From the NCBI RefSeq assembly GCF_000003605.2, contig NW_003146559.1, positions 1 through 22,317 on the forward strand: a stretch of DNA of 22,317 nucleotides, written 5' to 3'. This document shows positions 1 to 10,455 of this stretch, one piece after another (position 1 is the first letter of the stretch; every line of letters starts with the position of its first letter). This DNA comes from Saccoglossus kowalevskii. Taxonomy: Eukaryota > Hemichordata > Enteropneusta > Harrimaniidae. Made by a program: the position numbers and the translations under genes. The notes under the pieces are model-generated. The model searched no databases. It was given only the letters and a program-made list of their open reading frames with translations, and was not told where the DNA came from.

Positions 1-357
1 CGTAATATACTTGATACTGATAAATGTACTTTTTGTAACAATTTTCCTGAAACACTGCTTCATTTGTTTTATAATTGTATTCATGTCTCCTCAGTGCGTC
101 ACGATCTTGAATTGACCCTTGTCAATAATTGTAATATTTCGGTACATTTTTCATCAAAAAATGTCATCTTGGGATTTAATGTACATGATTCTAATTTAAA
201 TTCAGACTACATTCTTTGTTTAAATTACCTTTTACTGCTGATGAAAAAATGTATGTAATTATGTAATTATTTAGCATACCAAAAGAAAATAGATATGTAC
301 AAAATAAGGATATACAATGTAAAATCAAACTTTTTCAGATATATTGGAGTTTATTAG
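1..357 (+). pseudogene. LINE reverse transcriptase-type ORF2, C-terminal fragment with in-frame stop
   Basis: Frame 1 is open from base 1 to a TAA at 256-258 (85 residues). Residues 9-26 form a C-X2-C-X8-H-X4-C cluster (C9, C12, H21, C26) with the E-T-L-L-H-L-F spacing typical of the zf-RVT finger near the C-terminus of LINE reverse transcriptases. Downstream, a V-I-L-G-F motif and a leucine-rich stretch around residues 74-81 match the usual layout after that finger. The same frame continues past the TAA for another 32 codons to a TAG at 355-357, with lysine-rich then aromatic residues as expected for the end of such proteins. The TAA therefore looks like a disabling mutation, although it could be the true end. 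No upstream start is available. The fragment is non-functional on its own. Confidence 0.62.
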
Positions 358-452
358 ATCAGCTATTGTGAACATATGTATTTTTTTTCCATTATTTGTG
401 TGTGTCTTGTATGTTATTATTTTGTGAAATAACAATAAATAAATAAAAAAAC
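1..452 (+). mobile_element. 3' end of a decayed non-LTR (LINE) retrotransposon
   Basis: The segment holds the C-terminal coding remnant of a LINE ORF2-type polyprotein, then a short AT-rich 3' untranslated stretch, then an A-rich tail at about 434-451 built on a repeated AATA unit. A C-terminal CCHC finger followed by a short 3' UTR and an A-rich or microsatellite-like tail is the standard 3' end of a LINE. The element is cut by the left window edge, so endonuclease and reverse transcriptase domains are not visible. I could not define a target-site duplication because the 5' end is outside. The finger spacing resembles Tx1/L1-like and related clades, but the clade is an inference. Confidence 0.7.
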
Positions 453-515
453 AAGACTGGGAGGTCACTTGATTGACAAGCAAGTCTAAGAATTGTGGTA
501 CATCGCCCACTCATA
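453..515. other. unassigned spacer
   Basis: This short stretch after the LINE tail is less AT-rich than its surroundings. A minus-strand open frame covers 325-510, but it runs into the LINE 3' UTR and has no recognisable domain, so no gene is called. Confidence 0.4.
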
Positions 516-735
516 CCCAGCAATTGAAATACTGGTTATTTTAAAATGTTTCAATCTACTAGAATTAGAAAGAAAACCATAGTCTTTATTATTTCAATCG
601 TATTCAGAAAATTGAAAAACTTGTTATTTTGAATTTGTGTAACTTACTAGTATTAGAAAACATAAACCACAGTTTTTATTATTTCAATAATATTCGAAAC
701 TTTTTAAAAATGGTTATTTTGAAACTTTTTGATGA
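516..735. repeat. diverged AT-rich tandem repeat, period about 87-90 bp, about 2.3 copies
   Basis: Three related units start near 518, 605 and 695. Each begins with a CAG/CGA-plus-A-run segment followed by a GTTATTTT core (535, 622 and 713). The first two then share an ACTAG-ATTAGAAA segment (558-570 and 647-659) and a TTTATTATTTCAAT segment (585-598 and 674-687). The third unit breaks off after the GTTATTTTGAAACTTTTT part. Divergence between copies is substantial, so this is an old duplication. It is unrelated in sequence to the 97 bp satellite, despite a similar period. Confidence 0.7.
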
Positions 736-880
736 CTTTTTATGATAGTGTTTTCACATTCGCATATTTGGTTCACACACCATTGCACTATTGTTTAGAA
801 TCAATAACTTGCATGTTTAAGGTAGAAGTAGAGATTATTATAAACTTATATTTCAGGAATTTGATAAATAGATTGTTTAC
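736..880. other. AT-rich flank with no recognised feature
   Basis: I see no open frame of note, no repeat and no RNA-like structure in this stretch. It separates the diverged tandem repeat from the more GC-rich, LTR-like segment. Confidence 0.5.
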
Positions 881-967
881 TTATTGGATTTAGTAGTGGC
901 AACTTTGCAAGGCTTTAACCGTGAGACACATCCCTGGTAATCATGTGATCGTACCAATATCTGCAGT

Positions 968-973
968 GATTGG
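968..973 (-). promoter_or_regulatory. inverted CCAAT box candidate
   Basis: The + strand reads GATTGG, which is a CCAAT-type box on the minus strand. It lies about 40 bp upstream of the TATA-like TTTTAAG at 1014-1020. The motif is short and could be chance; a promoter is only suggested by the combination with the downstream poly(A) hexamer. Confidence 0.2.
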
Positions 974-1102
974 CTGATCGCATGTTTACTCTGCCACACC
1001 TTAGAGACTTGACTTTTAAGAGAGTTTGTAACTTTTTGTAAGAGAAGGAGAAGTGTGAGAGTACTCGACAGCGAGGGGTTACCTCAGCTGACTGTTTGTA
1101 AG

Positions 1103-1108
1103 AATAAA
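1103..1108 (+). promoter_or_regulatory. AATAAA polyadenylation signal candidate
   Basis: This is a canonical AATAAA hexamer followed over the next 40 bases by TTGG, CTGTAATG and TGTGTATTG, a plausible GU-rich downstream element. It is the best poly(A) signal in the non-satellite flank outside the LINE tail. Its role depends on whether 881-1183 was ever a transcript end or an LTR. Confidence 0.3.
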
Positions 1109-1183
1109 GTTGGACTATCTGTAATGAACTAATGTGTATTGCTTTGAGTTGAATCTGGTATCTCTACGTGTAAGTGTTATCAA

Positions 1184-1320
1184 CATCAAGTCTTACTGTC
1201 AAATTCTGTGTGCTAGGGAGCCCATATGGAAAGATTGTTTTGTCAGATGTCTCACCTTGTATCTTTAACATATTCACAATTGACTCACTAGCCCACATAG
1301 TTTGACAGCAAGACTTGATG
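1184..1320. repeat. imperfect inverted repeat ending beside the satellite edge
   Basis: The outer arms 1184-1203 and 1301-1320 are reverse complements with one mismatch in 20 bases (A1195 lacks its partner). Similarity continues inward with scattered mismatches to about 1230 on the left and about 1275 on the right, leaving a central spacer of roughly 40-50 bp. The right arm ends about 17 bp before the first recognisable satellite sequence. No transposase is present and no target duplication was confirmed, so it may be a MITE-like element, a relic of an inverted duplication, or a structure involved in forming the junction. Confidence 0.75.
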
Positions 1321-1337
1321 ATGACGATATCGAGTCA

Positions 1338-1640
1338 TGATTCTGTGGTCCAGGGAGCCAGTTGAGGGGGATATTTACCTCCTCATATTGTGAATCTTGT
1401 CTGCTTTACATTTGTATTTGCTGTGAGTGACATGTCAGCGGCTGATTATGTTGTCCAGGGATTCAGTTGAGTGTGATATTCACCTCCTCACATTGCAAAT
1501 CTTGTCTGCTTTATTTGCTGTGAGTGGCATGTCATCGGCTGATTCTGTGGTCCAGGGAGCCAGTTGAGTGTGATATTCACCTCCTCACATTGCAAATCTT
1601 GTCTGCTTTATAAACTGTGAGTGACATGTCATCGGCTGAT
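1338..1640 (+). repeat. diverged edge monomers of the satellite
   Basis: The first three copies depart most from consensus. The first has TTGAGGGGG, ATATTTACC, CATATTGTGAATC and an 8-base insertion at about 1408-1416, making it 105 bp. The second has GTTGTCCAGGGATTCAG. The third ends in TTTATAAACTGTG at about 1607-1619, a variant met again only at 17901 and 18968. Greater divergence at an array end than inside it is the pattern expected when unequal exchange homogenises interior copies. Confidence 0.8.
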
Positions 1641-1849
1641 TATGTGGTCCAGAGAGCCAGTTGAGTGAGATATTCACCTCCTCAAATTGCAAATCTTGTC
1701 TGCTTTATTTTCTATGAGTGGCATGTCATCGGCTAATTCTGTGGTCCAGGGAGCCAGTTGAGTGAGATATTCACCTCCTCACATTCCAAATCTTGTCTGC
1801 TTTATTTGCTATGAGTGGTATGTCAGCGGCTGATTCTGTGGTCCAGGGA

Positions 1850-4355
1850 GCCAGTTGAGTGGGATATTCACCTCCTCACATTCCAAATCTTGTCTGCTTT
1901 ATTTGCTGTGAGTGGTATGTCAGCGGCTGATTATGTGGTCCAGGGAGCCAGTTGGGTGGGATATTCACCTCTCACATTGCAAATCTTGTCTGCTTTATTT
2001 GCTATGAGTGACATGTCATCGGCTGATTATGTGGTCCAGGGAGCCAGTTGGGTGGGATATTCACCTCCTCACATTGCAAATCTTGTCTGCTTTATTTGCT
2101 ATGAGTGGCATGTCATCGGCTGATTATGTGGTCCAGGGAGCCAGTTGGGTGGGATATTCACCTCCTCACATTGCAAATCTTGTCTACTTTATCTGCTGTG
2201 AGTGACATGTCATCGGCTGATTATGTGGTCCAGGGAGCCAGTTGAGTGAGATATTCACCTCCTCACATTGCAAATCTTGTCTGCTTTATTTGCTATGAGT
2301 GGCATGTCAGTGGCTGATTATGTGGTCCAGGGAGCCAGTTGAGTGGGATATTCACCTCCTCACATTGCAAATCTTGTCTACTTTATTTGCTATGAGTGAC
2401 ATGTCATCGGCTGATTATGTGGTCCAGGGAGCCAGTTGAGTGGGATATTCACCTCCTCACATTGCAAATCTTGTCTACTTTATCTGCTGTGAGTGACATG
2501 TCAGTGGCTGATTATGTGGTCCAGGGAGCCAGTTGAGTGGGATATTCACCTCCTCACATTGCAAATCTTGTCTACTTTATTTGCTATGAGTGACAAGTCA
2601 TCGGCTGATTATGTGGTCCAGGGAGCCAGTTGAGTGGGATATTCACCTTCTCACATAGCAAATCTTGTCTACTTTATTTGCTATGAGTGGCATGTCATCG
2701 GCTGATTATGTGGTCCAGGGAGCCAGTTGAGTGAGATATTCACCTCCTCACATTGCAAATCTTGTCTACTTTATTTGCTATGAGTGACATGTCATCGGCT
2801 GATTATGTGGTCCAGGGAGCCAGTTGAGTGGGATATTCACCTCCTCACATTGCAAATCTTGTCTACTTTATCTGCTGTGAGTGACATGTCAGTGGCTGAT
2901 TCTGTGGTCCAGGGAGCCAGTTGAGTGGGATATTCACCTCCTCACATTCCAAATCTTGTCTGCTTTATTTGCTATGAGTGACATGTCAGTGGCTGATTCT
3001 GTGGTCCAGGGAGCCAGTTGAGTGGGATATTCACCTCCTCACATTCCAAATCTTGTCTGCTTTATTTGCTATGAGTGACATGTCAGTGGCTGATTATGTG
3101 GTCCAGGGAGCCAGTTGAGTGGGATATTCACCTCCTCACATTGCAAATCTTGTCTACTTTATTTGCTATGAGTGGTATGTCAGCGGCTGATTCTGTGGTC
3201 CAGGGAGCCAGTTGAGTGAGATATTCACCTCCTCACATTGCAAATCTTGTCTACTTTATTTGCTGTGAGTGACATGTCAGTGGCTGATTATGTGGTCCAG
3301 GGAGCCAGTTGAGTGGGATATTCACCTCCTCACATTCCAAATCTTGTCTGCTTTATTTGCTATGAGTGACATGTCAGTGGCTGATTCTGTGGTCCAGGGA
3401 GCCAGTTGAGTGGGATATTCACCTCCTCACATTCCAAATCTTGTCTGCTTTATTTGCTATGAGTGGTATGTCAGCGGCTGATTCTGTGGTCCAGGGAGCC
3501 AGTTGAGTGGAATATTCACCTCCTCACATTGCAAATCTTGTCTACTTTATTTGCTGTGAGTGACATGTCAGTGGCTGATTATGTGGTCCAGGGAGCCAGT
3601 TGAGTGTGATATGCACATCCTCACATTGCAAATCTTGTCTGCTTTATTTGCTATGACTGGCATGTCATCGGCTGATTCTGTGGTCCAGGGAGCCAATTGA
3701 GTGAGATATTCACCTCCTCACATTCCAAATCTTGTCTACTTTATTTGCTATGAGTGGCATGTCATCGGCTGATTATGTTGTGCAGGGAGCCAGTTGAGTG
3801 AGATATTCACCTCCTCACATTGCAAGTCTTGTCTGCTTTATCTGCTGTGAGTGACATGTCATCGGCTGATTATGTGGTCCAGGGAGCCAGTTGAGTGAGA
3901 TATTCACCTCCTCACATTGCAAATCTTGTCTACTTTATCTGCTGTGAGTGACATGTCAGTGGCTGATTATGTGGTACAGGGAGCCAGTTGAGTGAGATAC
4001 TCACCTCCTCACATTGCAAATCTTGTCTGCTTTATTTGCTATGAGTAACATGTCAGTGGCTGATTATGTGGTCCAAGGAGCCAGTTGGGTGGGATATGCA
4101 CCTCCTCACATTGCAAATCTTGTCTGCTTTATTTGCTATGAGTAACATGTCAGTGGCTGATTCTGTGGTCCAGGGAGCCAGTAGAGTGGGATATGCACCT
4201 CCTCACATTGCAAATCTTGTCTACTTTATCTGCTGTGAGTGACATGTCATCGGCTGATTATGTGGTCCAGGGAGCCAGTTGAGTGGGATATTCACCTCCT
4301 CACATTCCAAATCTTGTCTACTTTATTTGCTATGAGTGGCATGTCATCGGCTGAT
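1850..4355 (+). repeat. higher-order block A, copy 1
   Basis: This stretch pairs with 5050-7070. Positions 1850-2330 match 5050-5530 at an offset of 3200 bp (33 monomers minus 1), including a shared single-base deletion giving CACCTCTCAC at 1967 and 5167. Positions 2700-4355 match 5415-7070 at an offset of 2715 bp (28 monomers minus 1), with about a dozen substitutions noted over roughly 1.65 kb. The five-monomer difference between offsets puts an extra or missing segment in about 2330-2700. Rare private variants shared by both copies include GTGGAATATTC, GATATGCACATCC and CTATGACTGG (3651 and 6366). Confidence 0.85.
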
Positions 4356-5049
4356 TATGTGGTCCAGGGAGCCAGTTGAGTGAGATATTCACCTCCTCAC
4401 ATTGCAAATCTTGTCTACTTTATTTGCTATGAGTGACATGTCATCGGCTGATTATGTGGTCCAGGGAGCCAGTTGAGTGGGATATTCACCTCCTCACATT
4501 GCAAATCTTGTCTGCTTTATTTGCTGTGAGTGACATGTCAGTGGCTGATTCTGTGGTCCAGGGAGCCAGTTGAGTGGGATATTCACCTCCTCACATTGCA
4601 AATCTTGTCTACTTTATTTGCTATGAGTGACATGTCAGTGGCTGATTATGTGGTCCAGGGGGCCAGTTGAGTGGGATATTCACCTCCTCACATTGCAAAT
4701 CTTGTCTGCTTTATTTGTTATGAGTGACATGTCATCGGCTGATTATGTGGTCCAGGGGGCCAGTTGAGTGGGATATTCACCTCCTCACATTGCAAATCTT
4801 GTCTGCTTTATTTGCTGTGAGTGACATGTCATCGGCTGATTATGTTGTGCAGGGAGCCAGTTGAGTGGGATATTCACCTCCTCACATTCCAAATCTTGTC
4901 TGCTTTATTTGCTGTGAGTGGTATGTCAGCGGCTGATTATGTGGTCCAGGGAGCCAGTTGAGTGGGATATTCACCTCCTCACATTGCAAATCTTGTCTGC
5001 TTTATTTGCTATGAGTGGCATGTCATCGGCTGATTATGTTGTGCAGGGA

Positions 5050-7070
5050 GCCAGTTGAGTGGGATATTCACCTCCTCACATTCCAAATCTTGTCTGCTTT
5101 ATTTGCTGTGAGTGGTATGTCAGCGGCTGATTATGTGGTCCAGGGAGCCAGTTGGGTGGGATATTCACCTCTCACATTGCAAATCTTGTCTGCTTTATTT
5201 GCTATGAGTGACATGTCAGCGGCTAATTCTGTGGTCCAGGGAGCCAGTTGAGTGAGATATTCACCTCCTCACATTGCAAATCTTGTCTGCTTTATTTGCT
5301 ATGAGTGGCATGTCATCGGCTGATTATGTGGTCCAGGGAGCCAGTTGGGTGGGATATTCACCTCCTCACATTGCAAATCTTGTCTACTTTATCTGCTGTG
5401 AGTGACATGTCATCGGCTGATTATGTGGTCCAGGGAGCCAGTTGAGTGAGATATTCACCTCCTCACATTGCAAATCTTGTCTGCTTTATTTGCTATGAGT
5501 GGTATGTCATCGGCTGATTATGTGGTCCAGGGAGCCAGTTGAGTGGGATATTCACCTCCTCACATTGCAAATCTTGTCTACTTTATCTGCTGTGAGTGAC
5601 ATGTCAGTGGCTGATTCTGTGGTCCAGGGAGCCAGTTGAGTGGGATATTCACCTCCTCACATTCCAAATCTTGTCTGCTTTATTTGCTATGAGTGACATG
5701 TCAGTGGCTGATTCTGTGGTCCAGGGAGCCAGTTGAGTGGGATATTCACCTCCTCACATTCCAAATCTTGTCTGCTTTATTTGCTATGAGTGACATGTCA
5801 GTGGCTGATTATGTGGTCCAGGGAGCCAGTTGAGTGGGATATTCACCTCCTCACATTGCAAATCTTGACTACTTTATTTGCTATGAGTGGTATGTCAGCG
5901 GCTGATTCTGTGGTCCAGGGAGCCAGTTGAGTGAGATATTCACCTCCTCACATTGCAAATCTTGTCTACTTTATTTGCTGTGAGTGACATGTCAGTGGCT
6001 GATTATGTGGTCCAGGGAGCCAGTTGAGTGGGATATTCACCTCCTTACATTCCAAATCTTGTCTGCTTTATTTGCTATGAGTGACATGTCAGTGGCTGAT
6101 TCTGTGGTCCAGGGAGCCAGTTGAGTGAGATATTCACCTCCTCACATTCCAAATCTTGTCTGCTTTATTTGCTATGAGTGGTATGTCAGCGGCTGATTCT
6201 GTGGTCCAGGGAGCCAGTTGAGTGGAATATTCACCTCCTCACATTGCAAATCTTGTCTACTTTATTTGCTGTGAGTGACATGTCAGTGGCTGATTATGTG
6301 GTCCAGGGAGCCAGTTGAGTGCGATATGCACATCCTCACATTGCAAATCTTGTCTGCTTTATTTGCTATGACTGGCATGTCATCGGCTGATTCTGTGGTC
6401 CAGGGAGCCAGTTGAGTGAGATATTCACCTCCTCACATTCCAAATCTTGTCTACTTTATTTGCTATGAGTGGCATGTCATCGGCTGATTATGTTGTGCAG
6501 GGAGCCAGTTGAGTGAGATATTCACCTCCTCACATTGCAAATCTTGTCTGCTTTATCTGCTGTGAGTGACATGTCATCGGCTGATTATGTGGTCCAGGGA
6601 GCCAGTTGAGTGAGATATTCACCTCCTCACATTGCAAATCTTGTCTACTTTATCTGCTGTGAGTGACATGTCAGTGGCTGATTATGTGGTCCAGGGAGCC
6701 AGTTGAGTGAGATACTCACCTCCTCACATTGCAAATCTTGTCTGCTATATTTGCTATGAGTAACATGTCAGTGGCTGATTATGTGGTCCAGGGAGCCAGT
6801 TGGGTGGGATATGCACCTCCTCACATTGCAAATCTTGTCTGCTTTATTTGCTATGAGTAACATGTCAGTGGCTGATTCTGTGGTCCAGGGAGCCAGTTGA
6901 GTGGGATATGCACCTCCTCACATTGCAAATCTTGTCTACTTTATCTGCTGTGAGTGACATGTCATCGGCTGATTATGTGGTCCAGGGAGCCAGTTGAGTG
7001 GGATATTCACCTCCTCACATTCCAAATCTTGTCTACTTTATTTGCTATGAGTGGCATGTCATCGGCTGAT
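5050..7070 (+). repeat. higher-order block A, copy 2
   Basis: This is the partner of 1850-4355. It lacks about five monomers relative to copy 1 near 5530. Differences from copy 1 are isolated single bases, such as CTTGACTAC near 5870, CTCCTTACATTCC near 6045 and TGCTATATTTG near 6748. Similarity ends near 7070, where copy 2 switches to GATTATCTGG and GTGGAATATTC monomers. Confidence 0.85.
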
Positions 7071-7660
7071 TATCTGGTCCAGGGAGCCAGTTGAGTGGAA
7101 TATTCACCTCCTCATATTGCAAATCTTGTCTACTTTATCTGCTGTGAGTGACATGTCATCGGCTGATTATGTGGTCCAGAGAGCCAGTTGATTGGGATAT
7201 TCACCTCCTCACATTGCAAATCTTGTCTACTTTATTTGCTATGAGTGGCATGTCATCGGCTGATTATCTGGTCCAGGGAGCCAGTTGAGTGGAATATTCA
7301 CCTCCTCATATTGCAAATCTTGTCTACTTTATCTGCTGTGAGTGGCAAGTCAGTGACTGATTATGTGGTCCAGGGAGTCAGTTGAGTGGGATATTCACCT
7401 CCTCACATTGCAAATCTTGTCTACTTTATCTGCTGTGAGTGGCATGTCATCGGCTAATTCTGTAGTGCAGGGAGCCAGTTGAGTGGGATATTCACCTCCT
7501 CACATTCCAAAACCTTGTCTACTTTATCTGCTGTGAGTGGCAAGTCAGTGACTGATTATGTGGTCCAGGGAGTCAGTTGAGTGGGATATTCACCTCCTCA
7601 CATTGCAAATCTTGTCTACTTTATCTGCTGTGAGTGGCATGTCATCGGCTGATTATGTGG
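7068..7660 (+). repeat. dimer-scale satellite duplications
   Basis: Two neighbouring two-monomer duplications are visible. The rare GATTATCTGG variant occurs at 7068 and 7262, 194 bp apart, each followed by GTGGAATATTC and CTCATATTGC. The rare GTGGCAAGTCAGTGACTG variant occurs at 7342 and 7537, 195 bp apart, each followed by GGGAGTCAG. The extra base is the added A in CATTCCAAAACC near 7508. These are recent local amplifications with a 194 bp step. Confidence 0.85.
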
Positions 7661-8235
7661 TCCAGGGAGCCAGTTGAGTGGGATATTCACCTCCTCATAT
7701 TCCAAATCATGTCTGCTTTATTTGCTGTGAGTGACATGTCAGTGGCTGATTCTGTGGTCCAGGGAGCCAATTGAGTGGGATATTCACCTCCTCACATTCC
7801 AAATCTTGTCTGCTTTATTTGCTGTGAGTGGCATGTCATCGGCTGATTATGTGGTGCAGGGAGCCAGTTGAGTGGGATACTCACCTCCTCACATTGCAAA
7901 TCTTGTCTGCTTTATTTGCTGTGAATGGCATGTCAGTGGCTGATTATGTGGTGCAGGGAGCCAGTTGAGTGGGGTATTCACCTCCTCACATTGCAAATCT
8001 TGTCTGCTTTATTTGCTATGAGTGACATGTCATCGGCTGATTATGTGGTGCAGGGAGCCAGTTGAGTGGGGTATTCACCTCCTCACATTGCAAATCTTGT
8101 CTGCTTTATTTGCTATGAGTGACATGTCATCGGCTGATTCTGTGGTCCAGGGAGCCAGTTGAGTGTGATATTCACCTCCTCACATTCCAAATCTTGTCTG
8201 CTTTATTTGCTGTGAGTGGCATGTCATCGGCTGAT

Positions 8236-8680
8236 TATGTGGTCCAGGAGCAAGTTGAGGGGGATATTCACCTCCTCACATTGCAAATCATGTCTGCTGT
8301 ATTTGCTGTGAGTGGCATGTCATCGGCTGATTATGTGGTCTAGGGAGCAAGTTGAGAGGGATATTCACCTCCTCACATTGCAAATCATGTCTGCTTTATT
8401 TGCTATGAGTGGCATGTCATCGGCTGATTCTGTGGTCCAGGGAGCCAGTTGAGTGAGATATTCACCTCCTCACATTGCAAATCTTGTCTGCTTTATTTGC
8501 TATGAGTAACATGTCAGCGGCTGATTCTGTGGTCCAGGGAGCCAGTTGAGTGAGATAATCACCTCCTCACATTTCAAATCTTGTCTGCATTATTTGCTGT
8601 GAGTGTCATGTCAGCGGCTGATTCTGTAGTCCAGGGGGACAGTTGAGTGGGATATTCACATCCTCATATTGCATATCTTG
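8236..8680 (+). repeat. irregular satellite monomers
   Basis: Successive copies carry unusual changes. CCAGGAGCAAGTTGAGGGGG near 8247 is one base short. CTAGGGAGCAAGTTGAGAGG lies near 8340. GTCTGCATTATTTG and AGTGTCATG lie near 8583-8610, and GGGGGACAG, CACATCCTCATATTGCATATC lie near 8635-8668. The two GAGCAAG copies are adjacent, so that mutation spread to a neighbour. These copies look like a less homogenised pocket inside the array. Confidence 0.65.
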
Positions 8681-10455
8681 TCTACTTTATTTGCTATGAG
8701 TGGCATGTCATCGGCTGATTATGTGGTCCAGGGAGCCAGTTGAGTGGGATATTCACCTCCTCACATTGCAAATCCTGTCTGCTTTATTTGCTATGAGTGA
8801 CATGTCATCGGCTGATTATGTGGTCCAGGGAGCCAGTTGAGTGGGATATTCACTTCCTCACATTGCAAACCTTGTCTACTTTATTTGCTATGAGTGGCAT
8901 GTCATCGGCTGATTATGTGGTCCAGGGAGCCAGTTGAGTGGGATATTCACCTCCTCACATTGCAAATCTTGTCTACTTTATTTGCTATGAGTGGCATGTC
9001 ATCGGCTGATTCTCTGGCCCAGGGAGCCAGTTGAGTGGGATATTCACCTCCTCACATTGCAAATCTTGTCTGCTTTATTTGCTGTGAGTGGCATGTCATC
9101 GGCTGATTCTGTGGTCCAGGGAGCCAGTTGAGTGGGATATTCACCTCCTCAAATTACAAATCTTGTCTACTTTATTTGCTATGAGTGGCATGTCATCGGC
9201 TAATTCTGTGGTCCAGGGAGCCAGTTGAGTGGGATATTCACCTCCTCACATTGCAAATCTTGTCTGCTTTATTTGCTATGAGTGGCATGTCAACGGCTGA
9301 TTATGTGGTCCAGGGAGCCAGTTGGGTGAGATATTCACCTCCTCACATTACAAATCTTGTCTGCTTTATTTGCTATGAGTGGCATGTCAGTGGCTGATTA
9401 TGTGGTCCAGGGAGCCAGTTGAGTGGGATATTCACCTCCTCACATTGCAATCTTGTCTGCTTTATTTGCTGTGAGTGGCATGTCATCGGCTGATTATGTG
9501 GTCCAGGGAGCCAGTTGAGTGGGATATTCACCTCCTCACATTGCAAATCTTGTCTGCTTTATTTGCTGTGAGTGGCATGTCATCGGCTGATTCTGTGGTC
9601 CAGGGAGCCAGTTGAGTGGGATATTCACCTCCTCACATTGCAAATCTTGTCTGCTTTATTTGCTATGAGTGGCATGTCAGTGGCTGATTATGTGGCCCAG
9701 GGAGCCAGTTGAGTGGGATATTCACCTCCTCACATTGCAAATCTTGTCTGCTTTATTTGCTGTGAGTGACATGTTAGCTGCCGATTATGTGGTCCAGAGA
9801 GCCAATTGAGTGGGATATTCACCTCCCCACATTGCAAAATCTTGTCTGCTTTATTTGCTATGAGTGGCATGTCAGTGGCTGATTATGTGGTCCAGGGAGC
9901 CAGTTGAGTGGGATATTCACCTCCTCACAATTCAAATCTTGTCTGCTTTATTTGCTATGAGTGGCATGTCAGTGGCTGATTATGTGGTCCAGGGAGCCAG
10001 TTGAGTGGGATATTCACCTCCCCACATTGCAAATCTTGTCTGCTTTATTTGCTATGAGTGACATGTCAGTGGCAGATTATGTGGTGCAGTGAGCCAGTTG
10101 AGTGGGATATTCACCTCCTCATATTGCAAATCTTGTCTGCTTTATTTGCTATGAGTGGCATGTCATCGGCTGATTCTGTGGTCCAGGGAGCCAATTGAGT
10201 GGGATATTCACTTCCCCACATTGCAAATCTTGTCTGCTTTATTTGCTATGAGTGGCATGTCAGTGGCTGATTATGTGGTCCAGGGAGCCAGTTGAGTGGG
10301 ATATTCACCTCCTCACATTGCAAATCTTGTCTGCTTTATTTTCTATGAGTGGCATGTCAGTGGCTGATTATGTGGTCCAGGGAGCCAGTTGAGTGGGATA
10401 TTCACCTCACCACATTGCAAATCTTGTCTGCTTTATTTGCTATGAGTGGCATGTC

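Larger units (their letters stand above)
881..1183 (+). other. possible solo-LTR or terminal-exon-like debris
   Basis: Base composition shifts here. In order there is a CCAAT at 954-958, an inverted CCAAT box (GATTGG) at 968-973, a weak TATA-like TTTTAAG at 1014-1020, a purine-rich stretch at 1020-1055, and a canonical AATAAA at 1103-1108 followed by T/G-rich sequence. Promoter elements followed within about 150 bp by a poly(A) signal is the compact U3-R-U5 layout of an LTR, and also fits a terminal exon. I could not identify TG...CA termini with a target duplication, a primer-binding site or internal retroelement genes. This is a hypothesis from layout only. Confidence 0.25.

Noticed and set aside
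325-510. Minus-strand 61-codon open frame
   Set aside because: It spans the LINE 3' UTR and A-rich tail, has no recognisable domain, and its length is unremarkable for AT-rich DNA.
516-735. Ancestral relation of the 87-90 bp flank repeat to the 97 bp satellite
   Set aside because: The periods are similar but I found no shared sequence beyond short AT-rich words.
1815-2123. 102-codon open frame and a dozen similar ones through the array
   Set aside because: They follow from the monomer sequence and the frame rotation. Several begin with GTG, none has a recognisable domain, and the same peptides recur wherever the same monomer types occur.
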